Shown here: piece by piece, positions 7,009-14,491 of the stretch | Layout of the letters: each line of letters starts with the position of its first letter | Position numbering within the stretch: position 1 is the first letter of the stretch | Assembly (NCBI GenBank): GCA_934167495.1 | Contig: CAKPKP010000021.1 | Span: 1 to 19,172 of the forward strand | DNA from: an uncultured Clostridia bacterium | GTDB taxonomy: Bacteria; Bacillota; Clostridia; TANB77; CAG-508 | Length of the DNA: 19,172 nt | Direction: 5' to 3' | Notes under the pieces: model-generated | The model's input: the letters and a program-made list of their open reading frames with translations, nothing else | The model's database searches: none | Told to the model about the DNA's origin: nothing | Made by a program: the position numbers and the translations under genes

Positions 7009-8058
7009 ATGAAAGAAAAATTAGCTCATATTAAAGAAAATGCAAAAGAAAGAATAGCACAATTATCTGATATGCAATCATTGAATGATTTAAGAGTAAA
7101 ATACTTAGGAAAAAAAGGTGAATTAACAGAAATTTTAAGAGGAATGAAGGACTTATCAGCTGAAGAAAGACCTGTAATTGGAAATCTAGTAAATTCAGTA
7201 AGAGATGAAATCGAAAAAACAATAAAGGAAGCAGAAGAAAAAATAAAATCAGCTGAATTAGAAAGACAACTTGAAAAAGAAAGAATAGATGTTACACTTC
7301 CAAGCACAAAAATAAAAAGAGGTAGTAAACATCCTATAAATAGAGTAATAGAAGAAATAGAAGACTTATTTGTTTCTATGGGATATGATGTAATATCAGG
7401 TCCAGAATTAGAAACAGACGAATATTGCTTCGAAAGATTAAATTTACCAAAAGGACATCCAGCAAGAGATATGCAAGATAGTTTCTATATTACAAATGAG
7501 TATTTACTTAGAACTCAAACATCAGCAGTTCAAGCAAGAACTATGATGGCAAATACTGAAAAAACTCCTATAAGAATGATTTGTACAGGTAAAACATATA
7601 GAAGAGAAGATGATGCAACACATTCACATCAATTTAATCAAGTAGAAGGATTAGTAATAGATAAAAAAGAAAATAAAGTTTCTCTTGCAGATTTAAAAGG
7701 AACATTAGAAGTGTTTGTAAGAAAATTAATAGGAAAAAATTCAGAACTTCGTTTTAGACCAAGTTATTTCCCTTTCACTGAACCATCATATGAAGTCGAT
7801 GTTACATGTTTTAAATGTGGAGGAAAAGGATGTAACCTTTGTAAACAAACAGGGTGGATAGAAGTATTAGGAGCAGGAATTGTTCATCCAAATGTATTAA
7901 AAATGAATGGATATAATCCAGATGAATATTCAGGATTTGCATTTGGTACTGGTATAGATAGATTAGCTATGTTTAAATATGGAATAACAGATATGAGATA
8001 TTTATATGCAAATGATATAAGATTTTTAAATCAATTTGATAGAAAGGATGAGGAATAA
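7009..8058 (+). CDS. pheS: Phenylalanine--tRNA ligase alpha subunit
   Basis: A 349-residue protein, the usual length. Residues 1-90 form the charged coiled-coil arm that contacts tRNA. The class II synthetase core follows, with motif 2 in TYRREDDATHSHQFNQVEG (196-214) and motif 3 in GFAFGTGIDRLAMFKYG (309-325). A CxxC...CxxC group (C267, C270, C275, C278) precedes TGWIEVLG, as in many Firmicutes PheS proteins. It makes Phe-AMP and charges tRNA-Phe as an alpha2-beta2 enzyme with PheT, in the cytosol. GAAAGGGG precedes the ATG. The stop TAA overlaps the pheT ATG by one base, which favours translational coupling. Expression should be governed by the T-box upstream. Confidence 0.98.
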   Translation: MKEKLAHIKENAKERIAQLSDMQSLNDLRVKYLGKKGELTEILRGMKDLSAEERPVIGNLVNSVRDEIEKTIKEAEEKIKSAELERQLEKERIDVTLPSTKIKRGSKHPINRVIEEIEDLFVSMGYDVISGPELETDEYCFERLNLPKGHPARDMQDSFYITNEYLLRTQTSAVQARTMMANTEKTPIRMICTGKTYRREDDATHSHQFNQVEGLVIDKKENKVSLADLKGTLEVFVRKLIGKNSELRFRPSYFPFTEPSYEVDVTCFKCGGKGCNLCKQTGWIEVLGAGIVHPNVLKMNGYNPDEYSGFAFGTGIDRLAMFKYGITDMRYLYANDIRFLNQFDRKDEE

Positions 8059-10427
8059 TGAAGTTAAGTACAAATTTTGTAAAAGATTATGTTGATATAG
8101 ATGTAGATGTAAAAACTTTAGCAGAAGATATGACAAGAGTAGGTAATGAGTATGATAGTGCAGGAAAATTAATAGATGCTACAAATTTAGTTATAGGAGA
8201 AGTAAAATCATGTATAAACCATCCTGATTCAGATCATTTACATCTATGCAAAGTTGATGTTGGAACTGAAATCTTAAATATTGTTTGTGGTGCACCAAAT
8301 GTTAGAGAAGGATTAAAAGTTATAGTAGCTTTACCAGGAGCAAACTTACCAGGAAATGTAACAATAAAAAAAGGAATGATTCGTGGAGAAGAATCAAATG
8401 GTATGCTTTGTTCAATAGCAGAACTTGGAATAGAAAGTAAATTCTTAACAGAAGAAGATAAAACGGGAATACATGAATTACCAAGTGATGCTAAAGTTGG
8501 GGAAGACCCAATCAAATATATGCAAATGGATGATTCAGTTATAGATTTCGAATTAACTGCAAACAGAGGAGATTTGTTAAGCATATTAGGAATGGCTTAT
8601 GAAATAGGTGCAATATATGATAAAAAAGTAAAAGATATAGACTTATCACATAAGGAAAATGGAAATGATGTAAATGAAAGTTTTTCAGTAGATATAAAAA
8701 CTAACAATTGTAGCTTATTTTTAGCAAAAAAAGTTAAGAATGTAGAAATAAAAGAAAGTCCAGCTTTTATAAAAAATAGATTAATAGCATCTGGAATAAG
8801 ACCAATTAATAACGTAGTAGATATTAGTAATTATGTAATGCTTGAAGTAGGTCAACCACTTCATTTCTATGATGCAGATAAATTAAAAAATAAACTAGAA
8901 GTAAGAATGGCAAAAGAAAATGAAAAATTAGTTACTCTTGATAACATAGAAAGAACTTTATCTGAAAATGATATAGTAATTTCAGATGGAGAAAAATCAA
9001 TAGGATTAGCAGGTGTAATGGGAGGATTAGAAACAGAAGTAACTAAAGATACAAAAAATATAATAATAGAATCTGCAATTTTTGATTCTGTAAAAGTAAG
9101 AATAACATCAAACAAAATATTAAGAAGTGAAGCAAGTAATAGATTTGAAAAAGGATTAGATGCAAATAGAACATACATGGCAATAGAAAGAGCATGTAAT
9201 TTATTAGAAAAATATGCGAATGCAGAAATTGTAACAGGAATAGCCAAATACGATACTACAAACAAAGAAAATAAAAATATAGATATAACACTTGAAAATA
9301 TATGTGAAGTATTAGGAATGGAAATTTCAAAAGATGAAGTAATGAATGTATTTAGAAGATTAGGATTTACAGCTACTGAAAATCAAAATAAAATATCAGT
9401 TTCAGTTCCAACAAGAAGATTAGATATTTCTATAAAAGAAGATTTAATAGAAGAAGTTGGACGTATTTATGGATTAGAAAATATTGAGGGAAGATTACCT
9501 AAATTAAATATGAAAGCTGGAAATTATGATAGAACAACAAGGGAAATAAGAAATAAAATGATATCTTTAGGATTAAATGAAACACTATCATATGTTTTAG
9601 TTAATGAAAAAGATGCTACAAAATTTACATCTGATGAGTTTGAACCAGTAAAATTATTAGCTCCAATGACAGAAGAACGTAGTACTTTAAGATATAGCCT
9701 AATTCCTTCATTGTTTAAAATATATGAATACAATATGGCACGTGGATTAAAGGATATATCAATATTTGAAATAGGAAAAGGATTCTTCAAAAAAGGTGAA
9801 GAATATGGCGAAAATTCTAAATTATGTTGCTTAATGTCAGGAAAATATTATTTAGGAATTGAAAATAAGAAAGATGTTGACTTTTTTGTATTAAAAGGAG
9901 TGGCAGAAGAGATATTAGATTATTTAGGATATGCAAATAGATATAGTTTTGTAGTAGAAAATAATATTCCAAATGAGTTCCATCCAGGTCAAGTGGCTCA
10001 AATTTCAGTTAATAATGACATAGTTGGTATTATAGGAAGAGTACATCCATTAGTTTCAAAAGAACCAGTATTTGTAATGGAAATAAATCTAGATAAATTA
10101 TTAAGCAAAAAAGTTGGTAAAATGAAATTTAAAGAAATTTCAAAATATCCAACTGTAAAGAAAGATTTAAGTATATTAGTAAATAAAGAAATTTCTTCAC
10201 AAGAAATAGCTAAAGTAATAAAGAAAGCTGCAGGCTCATTATTAACTAATGTTGAAGTATTTGATTTATATACAGGTAAAAATATTTTAGAAAATAAGAA
10301 AAGTATAGCATATTCATTAGAATTTGGTTCAAATGATAGAACTTTAACAGATGAAGAAATAAACAATATATTAGAAAATATTATAGAAAATGTAGAGAAA
10401 AAGTTAGGTGCAGAATTAAGAAGTTAA
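8058..10427 (+). CDS. pheT: Phenylalanine--tRNA ligase beta subunit
   Basis: A 789-residue protein, typical of the long bacterial form. The domains in order are a short N-terminal part, an EMAP-like tRNA-binding OB fold (about 42-155, with HPDSDHLHLCKVDVG and VCGAPNVREG), the B3/B4 editing region (about 210-380, with RPINNVVDISNYVMLE and GLAGVMGG), the B5 domain (about 400-475), a catalytically inactive synthetase-like core (about 480-685), and the C-terminal FDX-ACB anticodon-binding domain (about 690-789, starting near KYPTVKKDLSILV). PheT binds tRNA-Phe and hydrolyses mischarged Tyr-tRNA. It overlaps pheS by one base (TAATG), so the two are co-transcribed and probably translationally coupled. 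Confidence 0.98.
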   Translation: MKLSTNFVKDYVDIDVDVKTLAEDMTRVGNEYDSAGKLIDATNLVIGEVKSCINHPDSDHLHLCKVDVGTEILNIVCGAPNVREGLKVIVALPGANLPGNVTIKKGMIRGEESNGMLCSIAELGIESKFLTEEDKTGIHELPSDAKVGEDPIKYMQMDDSVIDFELTANRGDLLSILGMAYEIGAIYDKKVKDIDLSHKENGNDVNESFSVDIKTNNCSLFLAKKVKNVEIKESPAFIKNRLIASGIRPINNVVDISNYVMLEVGQPLHFYDADKLKNKLEVRMAKENEKLVTLDNIERTLSENDIVISDGEKSIGLAGVMGGLETEVTKDTKNIIIESAIFDSVKVRITSNKILRSEASNRFEKGLDANRTYMAIERACNLLEKYANAEIVTGIAKYDTTNKENKNIDITLENICEVLGMEISKDEVMNVFRRLGFTATENQNKISVSVPTRRLDISIKEDLIEEVGRIYGLENIEGRLPKLNMKAGNYDRTTREIRNKMISLGLNETLSYVLVNEKDATKFTSDEFEPVKLLAPMTEERSTLRYSLIPSLFKIYEYNMARGLKDISIFEIGKGFFKKGEEYGENSKLCCLMSGKYYLGIENKKDVDFFVLKGVAEEILDYLGYANRYSFVVENNIPNEFHPGQVAQISVNNDIVGIIGRVHPLVSKEPVFVMEINLDKLLSKKVGKMKFKEISKYPTVKKDLSILVNKEISSQEIAKVIKKAAGSLLTNVEVFDLYTGKNILENKKSIAYSLEFGSNDRTLTDEEINNILENIIENVEKKLGAELRS

Positions 10428-10458
10428 TAATTAGTTGTTTAATTAATAGGGGGATTTT

Positions 10459-11667
10459 ATGAGAAAAATTATAGTAGCTATTTTAGCAATGATTTTAGTA
10501 TTTACTGTAACTTTTGGAACATATTATTTAATTAAAAATGATAAAAAAGGTAATGAAAATAATACTCCCAAACAAGTATTAGAAGGAAAAGAAGAAATAG
10601 AAGAAGAGAAAATACCAGATGATATTACAATAAACATGACTGTAACAGGAGATGTATTATGTCATAATACAAACTTTTGGGATGCATATGATGCTAGCAC
10701 AGATTCTTATGACTTTTCTTATGTATTTGAAGATATAGAGAAATATTTTAGCAGTGCTGATATTGCAGTGGGTACAATAGAAACAAGCTTTGCAGGAAAA
10801 GAAGCGGGATACAGTAATTATCCAACTTTTAATTCACCAGAAGAATTAGCAACAGATTTAAAAGAATTGGGATATGATGTTATGGCAATGGCAACAAACC
10901 ATTGCCTAGACAAAGGATATAAAGGATTAGTAAGTACTATAGAAGAATTAGATAAAGCAGGAATTAAACATATAGGAACTTATAAATCAGAAGAAGATAG
11001 CCAAGAAATCTTAATTCAAGATGTAAAAGGAATAAAAATGGCATTCTTAAATTATACTTATGGTACAAACGGAATACCAATACCAGCAGGAAAAGAATAT
11101 AGTGTAAATTTAATAGATAAAGATAAAATAAAAGCAGATATCGAAAAAGCTAAAAAGTTAAATGCAGATGTAATTTGTGTAAATATGCATTGGGGAGAAG
11201 AATATAGACAAACAGCTACACAAGAACAAGAGGAATTAGCAGATTTTCTATTCCAAAATGGAGTAGACTTAATACTTGGAAGTCACACACATGTACTTGA
11301 ACCAATGGAAAAAAGAACAGTAACATTAGCAGATGGAACAAAAAAAGATGGCTTTGTAATATATTCACTAGGAAATTTCATGTCAGGACAAAATGCTAAT
11401 TTTACAAGACAATCTGTTATATTAGATATACAGTTAACTAAAAAAGGAAAAGATAATACTATAAGCATAGATAGTGTAAAATATACTCCTATATATATGT
11501 ATAATATATATGCAGGAAAATCAATGAATAGATTTAAAATTATGGACATTGAAGAAGAAATAAAAAAATATGATGAAGGAGATGCAACTATAGGAGCTCA
11601 ATTGTATAACACACTAGAATCTGAATTAGAACATATATATAAAGTAGTAGGAAATGAAATAGAATAA
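10459..11667 (+). CDS. CapA-family (PGA_cap) metallophosphatase-like membrane-anchored protein
   Basis: A 402-residue protein with one N-terminal hydrophobic segment (about 4-25), followed by an acidic linker to about residue 55. The rest is a CapA/PGA_cap domain with the family's metal-site motifs in order: GD (D65), GTIETSF (E108), NH (N147-H148), MHWGEEY (H244), SHTH (H276, H278) and SLGNF (303-307). It should sit on the outside of the membrane. Relatives include CapA/PgsA of poly-gamma-glutamate capsule synthesis, but no capB, capC or capE homologues are here, so the substrate is unknown and a capsule role should not be assumed. GGGGG lies before the ATG. It starts 31 bases after pheT with no obvious terminator, so read-through from the pheST transcript is likely. 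Confidence 0.85.
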   Translation: MRKIIVAILAMILVFTVTFGTYYLIKNDKKGNENNTPKQVLEGKEEIEEEKIPDDITINMTVTGDVLCHNTNFWDAYDASTDSYDFSYVFEDIEKYFSSADIAVGTIETSFAGKEAGYSNYPTFNSPEELATDLKELGYDVMAMATNHCLDKGYKGLVSTIEELDKAGIKHIGTYKSEEDSQEILIQDVKGIKMAFLNYTYGTNGIPIPAGKEYSVNLIDKDKIKADIEKAKKLNADVICVNMHWGEEYRQTATQEQEELADFLFQNGVDLILGSHTHVLEPMEKRTVTLADGTKKDGFVIYSLGNFMSGQNANFTRQSVILDIQLTKKGKDNTISIDSVKYTPIYMYNIYAGKSMNRFKIMDIEEEIKKYDEGDATIGAQLYNTLESELEHIYKVVGNEIE

Positions 11668-11691
11668 ATTAATAATTAAAGGGAGAATGAT

Positions 11692-11709
11692 TTATTAATG
11701 TCCGCTTTT
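11692..11709 (+). repeat. Partial copy of the composite hairpin element (right arm of hairpin B)
   Basis: These 18 bases are identical to 6915-6932, which form the right arm of hairpin B in copy 1, including GTCCGC and the start of the T-run. The matching left arm (GCGGAC) is absent upstream, so this is a fragment and cannot form the hairpin. It lies 24 bases after capA, so the two 18-base copies bracket pheS, pheT and capA. Confidence 0.6.
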
Positions 11710-11765
11710 GTTCTAAAGTTTTGTCAAAAAGAGCAGAAATATATATTACAAATCTATTACATGTA

Positions 11766-11794
11766 TTGAAAGAAGAAAAATAGGTTGATATAAT
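11766..11794 (+). promoter_or_regulatory. Sigma-A promoter of the pilin-like gene
   Basis: TTGAAA (11766-11771), a 17-base spacer and a perfect TATAAT (11789-11794) predict a start near 11801, about 40 bases before the ATG. An AAAGAGG ribosome site lies at about 11823-11829. The gene is therefore its own transcription unit, separate from capA. Confidence 0.65.
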
Positions 11795-11839
11795 TAATAT
11801 AAAAGATAAAAATGATTTTGAAAAAGAGGTTTTTTACAT

Positions 11840-13672
11840 ATGAAAAAAGATAAATTAAAACAAAATTCAGCTATAACGTTAATAGCACTAGTAGTGACGA
11901 TAGTAGTACTTTTAATTTTATCAGGAATTAGCATTTCAGCGGTATTAGGGAAAAATGGAATATTAGATAAGGCAAAAGAAGCAAAATATTTAACAAAACT
12001 AAGAGAATATGAAGAAAGAGTTACTTTAATAGTAGCTTCAGAAAAAACTTTAAAAGTAACAGAAAACAAAGAAGAAAGATTAATTGATTTAGTTTATAAT
12101 AAATTAGATGAGCAAGAATGGGTAGGAATGTTATTTGTTAAAGAACAGGATGATGAATTAGAAGAAAATGAAATAAAAGTTATTACAACAGATAATTTTA
12201 GAATAATAGCTCAAATCGATGATGATGGAAAAATAACATTTATAGAAGATGGAGAACCATATCCTAAAATAAAACTTGAGCAACTTCCATTAGAGGGAAA
12301 TGAAGATGAAAAAATAAAGATAAAAGTAAATGCTTCAGTAGAGAAAAAAGGAAAAACTAAGAAAATAGAAAAGATAGAACTAATAAAAGAAGGAACTGTA
12401 CTAACCGAAAGAACATATGATAATCTAGAAGTGGAAGATATTTTTGAAATAGAAACAAATGGAATATATACATTTAAAGCAACTACAGATCAAGCAAAGA
12501 GTAGAAGCAAAAAAATAGAAATAAATATAGAAGAAACTGATAGTACAATAGAAATAGACCATGATATAAAAACACCAAGAAATACAACTGAAATAGGAAG
12601 TAAAAACGGAATAGAAACAGGACCAATTCAAGTTACAATAAAATACGAAGAAAATGGTTTGAAGAAACAATACAAGAAAGAAAATGATGAAGAGTGGACT
12701 AATGTAGAAAATAATGTTCAAGTTAGTTTTGCAGTAATAGAAAATACAACAATACTAGCAAGATATTATGATGGTACAAACGGCTTTCAAATAAAGAGAT
12801 ATAAAATTGAAAATGTAGATAACGAAGGACCAATAATTGAAAGCAAAAATATTACTTTTGAAAATAAGAATATAAATATAACAGCAAGTGCAACAGATGT
12901 ATCTGGAATATTAAGATATGAATATAGTATGGATGGAGAAAACTATTTGCAAACTAGCACACTTCCAATTCCAGAAGGCGGAACATATAAAGTTTGGGTA
13001 AAAGCAATAGACAAAGCTGGAAATGAAACAATAGAGAGTGAGAGCATAACAGTAAGTGACTATACTTTAAACGTATCAGCTTCAGCAGGAGGAAAAGTAA
13101 GTGGAGATATTGGAAGGAAATTTGAAAATGAATCATGTACAGTAATAGCAACTCCAAATACAGGTTATTCTTTCTTAGGATGGTATGAAGGGAATACAAA
13201 AGTATCAACATCTGATACATATACTTTTAATATGCCAGCAAAAGATTATAGTATAGTTGCAAAATTTAATTCAATAGTTTATAAAATAACTTATAACGCA
13301 AATGGAGGTAATGGAGCACCAAGTGCACAGACTAAAAGTTATGGAAAGAATATAACCTTAAGTACTGTAACTCCAACAAGAAACGGTTATGCTTTTGCTG
13401 GATGGACAGTGAATAAGAGTTCTAATTCTGTGGCATATAGACCTGGTGATTATTATAAAGATAATTCAAATATTGAGCTTTATGCTATATGGGTTAATTT
13501 AAGTGAATGTAAAAAAGTGGTTGCACCTTATAATGCTTTTGATAACTCATGGAAAGAAGAAACAGTTACAATAAAAGCAGGAAAAGGAATATATGTATAT
13601 ATTGATGGAATTATATCACGGAGATGTAAATACATGTGCACAACTTTTATTTTACAAAAAAGGAAATCTTAA
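11840..13672 (+). CDS. Pilin-like surface protein with InlB-type repeats, C-terminus frameshifted
   Basis: The 610-residue product begins with a pilin-like N-terminus: a basic start, then AITLIALVVTIVVLLILSGI (11-30), then GKNGILDKAKEA. This resembles type III signal peptides of clostridial pilin-like proteins. It has Ala rather than Gly at the likely cleavage site and no Glu at position +5. Next are beta-rich segments: Ig-like (about 150-235), a chitobiase C-terminal-like stretch (about 245-325), an Ig-like part with DKAGNE (about 330-405), a divergent InlB B-repeat (about 408-477, with GYSFLGWYEG) and an InlB/Flg_new repeat (about 481-551, with YNANGGNG and GYAFAGW). It is probably exported and surface displayed; its ligand is unknown. 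The last 15-20 residues before the stop are basic and unlike the rest. The +1 frame carries the natural-looking C-terminus, so the gene is probably frameshifted near 13600. Confidence 0.75.
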   Translation: MKKDKLKQNSAITLIALVVTIVVLLILSGISISAVLGKNGILDKAKEAKYLTKLREYEERVTLIVASEKTLKVTENKEERLIDLVYNKLDEQEWVGMLFVKEQDDELEENEIKVITTDNFRIIAQIDDDGKITFIEDGEPYPKIKLEQLPLEGNEDEKIKIKVNASVEKKGKTKKIEKIELIKEGTVLTERTYDNLEVEDIFEIETNGIYTFKATTDQAKSRSKKIEINIEETDSTIEIDHDIKTPRNTTEIGSKNGIETGPIQVTIKYEENGLKKQYKKENDEEWTNVENNVQVSFAVIENTTILARYYDGTNGFQIKRYKIENVDNEGPIIESKNITFENKNINITASATDVSGILRYEYSMDGENYLQTSTLPIPEGGTYKVWVKAIDKAGNETIESESITVSDYTLNVSASAGGKVSGDIGRKFENESCTVIATPNTGYSFLGWYEGNTKVSTSDTYTFNMPAKDYSIVAKFNSIVYKITYNANGGNGAPSAQTKSYGKNITLSTVTPTRNGYAFAGWTVNKSSNSVAYRPGDYYKDNSNIELYAIWVNLSECKKVVAPYNAFDNSWKEETVTIKAGKGIYVYIDGIISRRCKYMCTTFILQKRKS

Positions 13673-13805
13673 TAACAGCGTTAATGTTGAAGGGAATAGT
13701 AGTAAAATATATAATTTCATGCCAAACTCTGAAGATGTAACACTTCAGATTCGAGTTCATTATTCTGGTGCAAATACAGTAACGGTGTATTTAAAGGATT
13801 ATTAG
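13593..13805 (+). pseudogene. Out-of-frame C-terminus of the pilin-like protein
   Basis: The +1 frame downstream of about 13600 encodes HGDVNTCAQLLFYKKG, then an Asn/Ser/Val-rich beta-type stretch ending in NTVTVYLKDY, which suits the end of a beta-sandwich surface domain. The upstream frame ends KAGKGIYVYIDG, and removal of one base near 13609-13612 would join them as YIDG-LYHGDVN, giving a protein of about 654 residues. The ATG at 13593 has no ribosome site of its own, so this is a detached fragment rather than a gene. There is no long homopolymer at the junction to explain a simple sequencing slip, but an assembly error cannot be excluded. Confidence 0.7.
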
Positions 13806-13889
13806 AAATTTAACTTTAAAGAATGTTTATGCTTTTTTATATTTTATATAATTTCATAAATAAATTAAATGGTAAGAAGATAGTATAAT

Positions 13890-13936
13890 TATATTTATCT
13901 CCCAATTATACTGGGAGATAAATATATGCATTTTTT
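13890..13936 (+). terminator. Terminator downstream of the pilin-like gene
   Basis: A perfect 15-bp stem (13890-13904 with 13912-13926, 7-base loop) is followed by TGCA and six T (13931-13936). The T-run overlaps the stop codon of the convergent small gene. A competing 9-bp stem, 13882-13890 with 13904-13912, shares its bases with this one. Confidence 0.75.
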
Positions 13937-14360
13937 ATAAAAATTTTTTAAGTCTTTCAATATTATCTTCTTGTAATCTAATAAAACCATCAGCGATATC
14001 TCGTACATCAGGTGAAATATCTTTACTTTGATTTAAAAGTTTAACACCTTTTATAATTCCCATATCATTTCCTTGAATTAGCATTTCGGCAATTTGAGAA
14101 TTACTTTGATTTGTTAAAGTATTTAACTGAATTCCAGTCCATCCCATTATTTTTTGATTTAAAGGTGTATCATCTGGAATTTTACCAAATTCCTCAAATT
14201 TTGCATTAACTTTATCTAAAGAATCTCTATATCTGTTATATTGGTAGCTTAAATCATCTTTGAATTGTTTATCTCCGACTTTTTCACTTATTGTTGATAT
14301 AGCAGACATACCCATAGCAGCACCTTTATGAATTTCATTTAAAATGGTTAAATCATCCAT
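13935..14360 (-). CDS. Small helical protein of unknown function, possibly a ferritin-like four-helix bundle
   Basis: I do not recognise this 141-residue protein with confidence. It has no signal peptide, membrane segment or cysteine and appears almost wholly alpha-helical, with four amphipathic stretches: about 2-25 (ILNEIHKGAAMGMSAIST), 30-58 (FKDDLSYQYNRYRDSLDKVN), 68-105 and 118-141 (IRLQEDNIERLKKFL). Length and helix pattern resemble small ferritin-like bundle families such as DUF2383. The regular ExxH metal-ligand pairs of true ferritins are not evident, apart from E9 and H11. A strong AGGAGG lies upstream of the ATG, so it is a real, probably well-translated gene. It is transcribed alone, convergent with the pilin-like gene and divergent from obgE. 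Confidence 0.7.
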   Translation of the reverse strand: MDDLTILNEIHKGAAMGMSAISTISEKVGDKQFKDDLSYQYNRYRDSLDKVNAKFEEFGKIPDDTPLNQKIMGWTGIQLNTLTNQSNSQIAEMLIQGNDMGIIKGVKLLNQSKDISPDVRDIADGFIRLQEDNIERLKKFL

Positions 14361-14431
14361 AAAAAACCTCCTAAAAATATAATTAATATTAGTATTTTCA
14401 AAAAATAAAAAATATATGTAAAATTTTTTCT

Positions 14432-14460
14432 TGTAAAATAGGCAATAATATAGTATAATT
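14432..14460 (+). promoter_or_regulatory. Sigma-A promoter of obgE
   Basis: TTGTAA (14432-14437), a 17-base spacer and a perfect TATAAT (14455-14460) lie about 30 bases before the obgE start. An AAAGGAGA ribosome site lies between them and the ATG. Confidence 0.7.
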
Positions 14461-14491
14461 TTAAGATAGTATTATGTAAAGGAGAAAAGAA

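Noticed and set aside
8234..9790. Long minus-strand open frames opposite pheT
   Set aside because: They are shadows of a well-conserved gene, lack ribosome sites and give Ser/Phe/Ile-rich low-complexity products.
11699..11770. Short reading frame starting MSAFVLKF after capA
   Set aside because: It has 23 codons and no similarity I can see, and its start lies inside the repeated 18-base fragment of the hairpin element.
11712..11782. Possible remnant of a coding region (frame with KRAEIYITNLLHVLKEEK then stop)
   Set aside because: There is no start codon or ribosome site, it is too short, and it is compatible with chance in AT-rich DNA.
12425..13220. Minus-strand hydrophobic frames opposite the pilin-like gene
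   Set aside because: They arise from the Lys/Glu-rich codons of the plus-strand gene read backwards and have no start signals.
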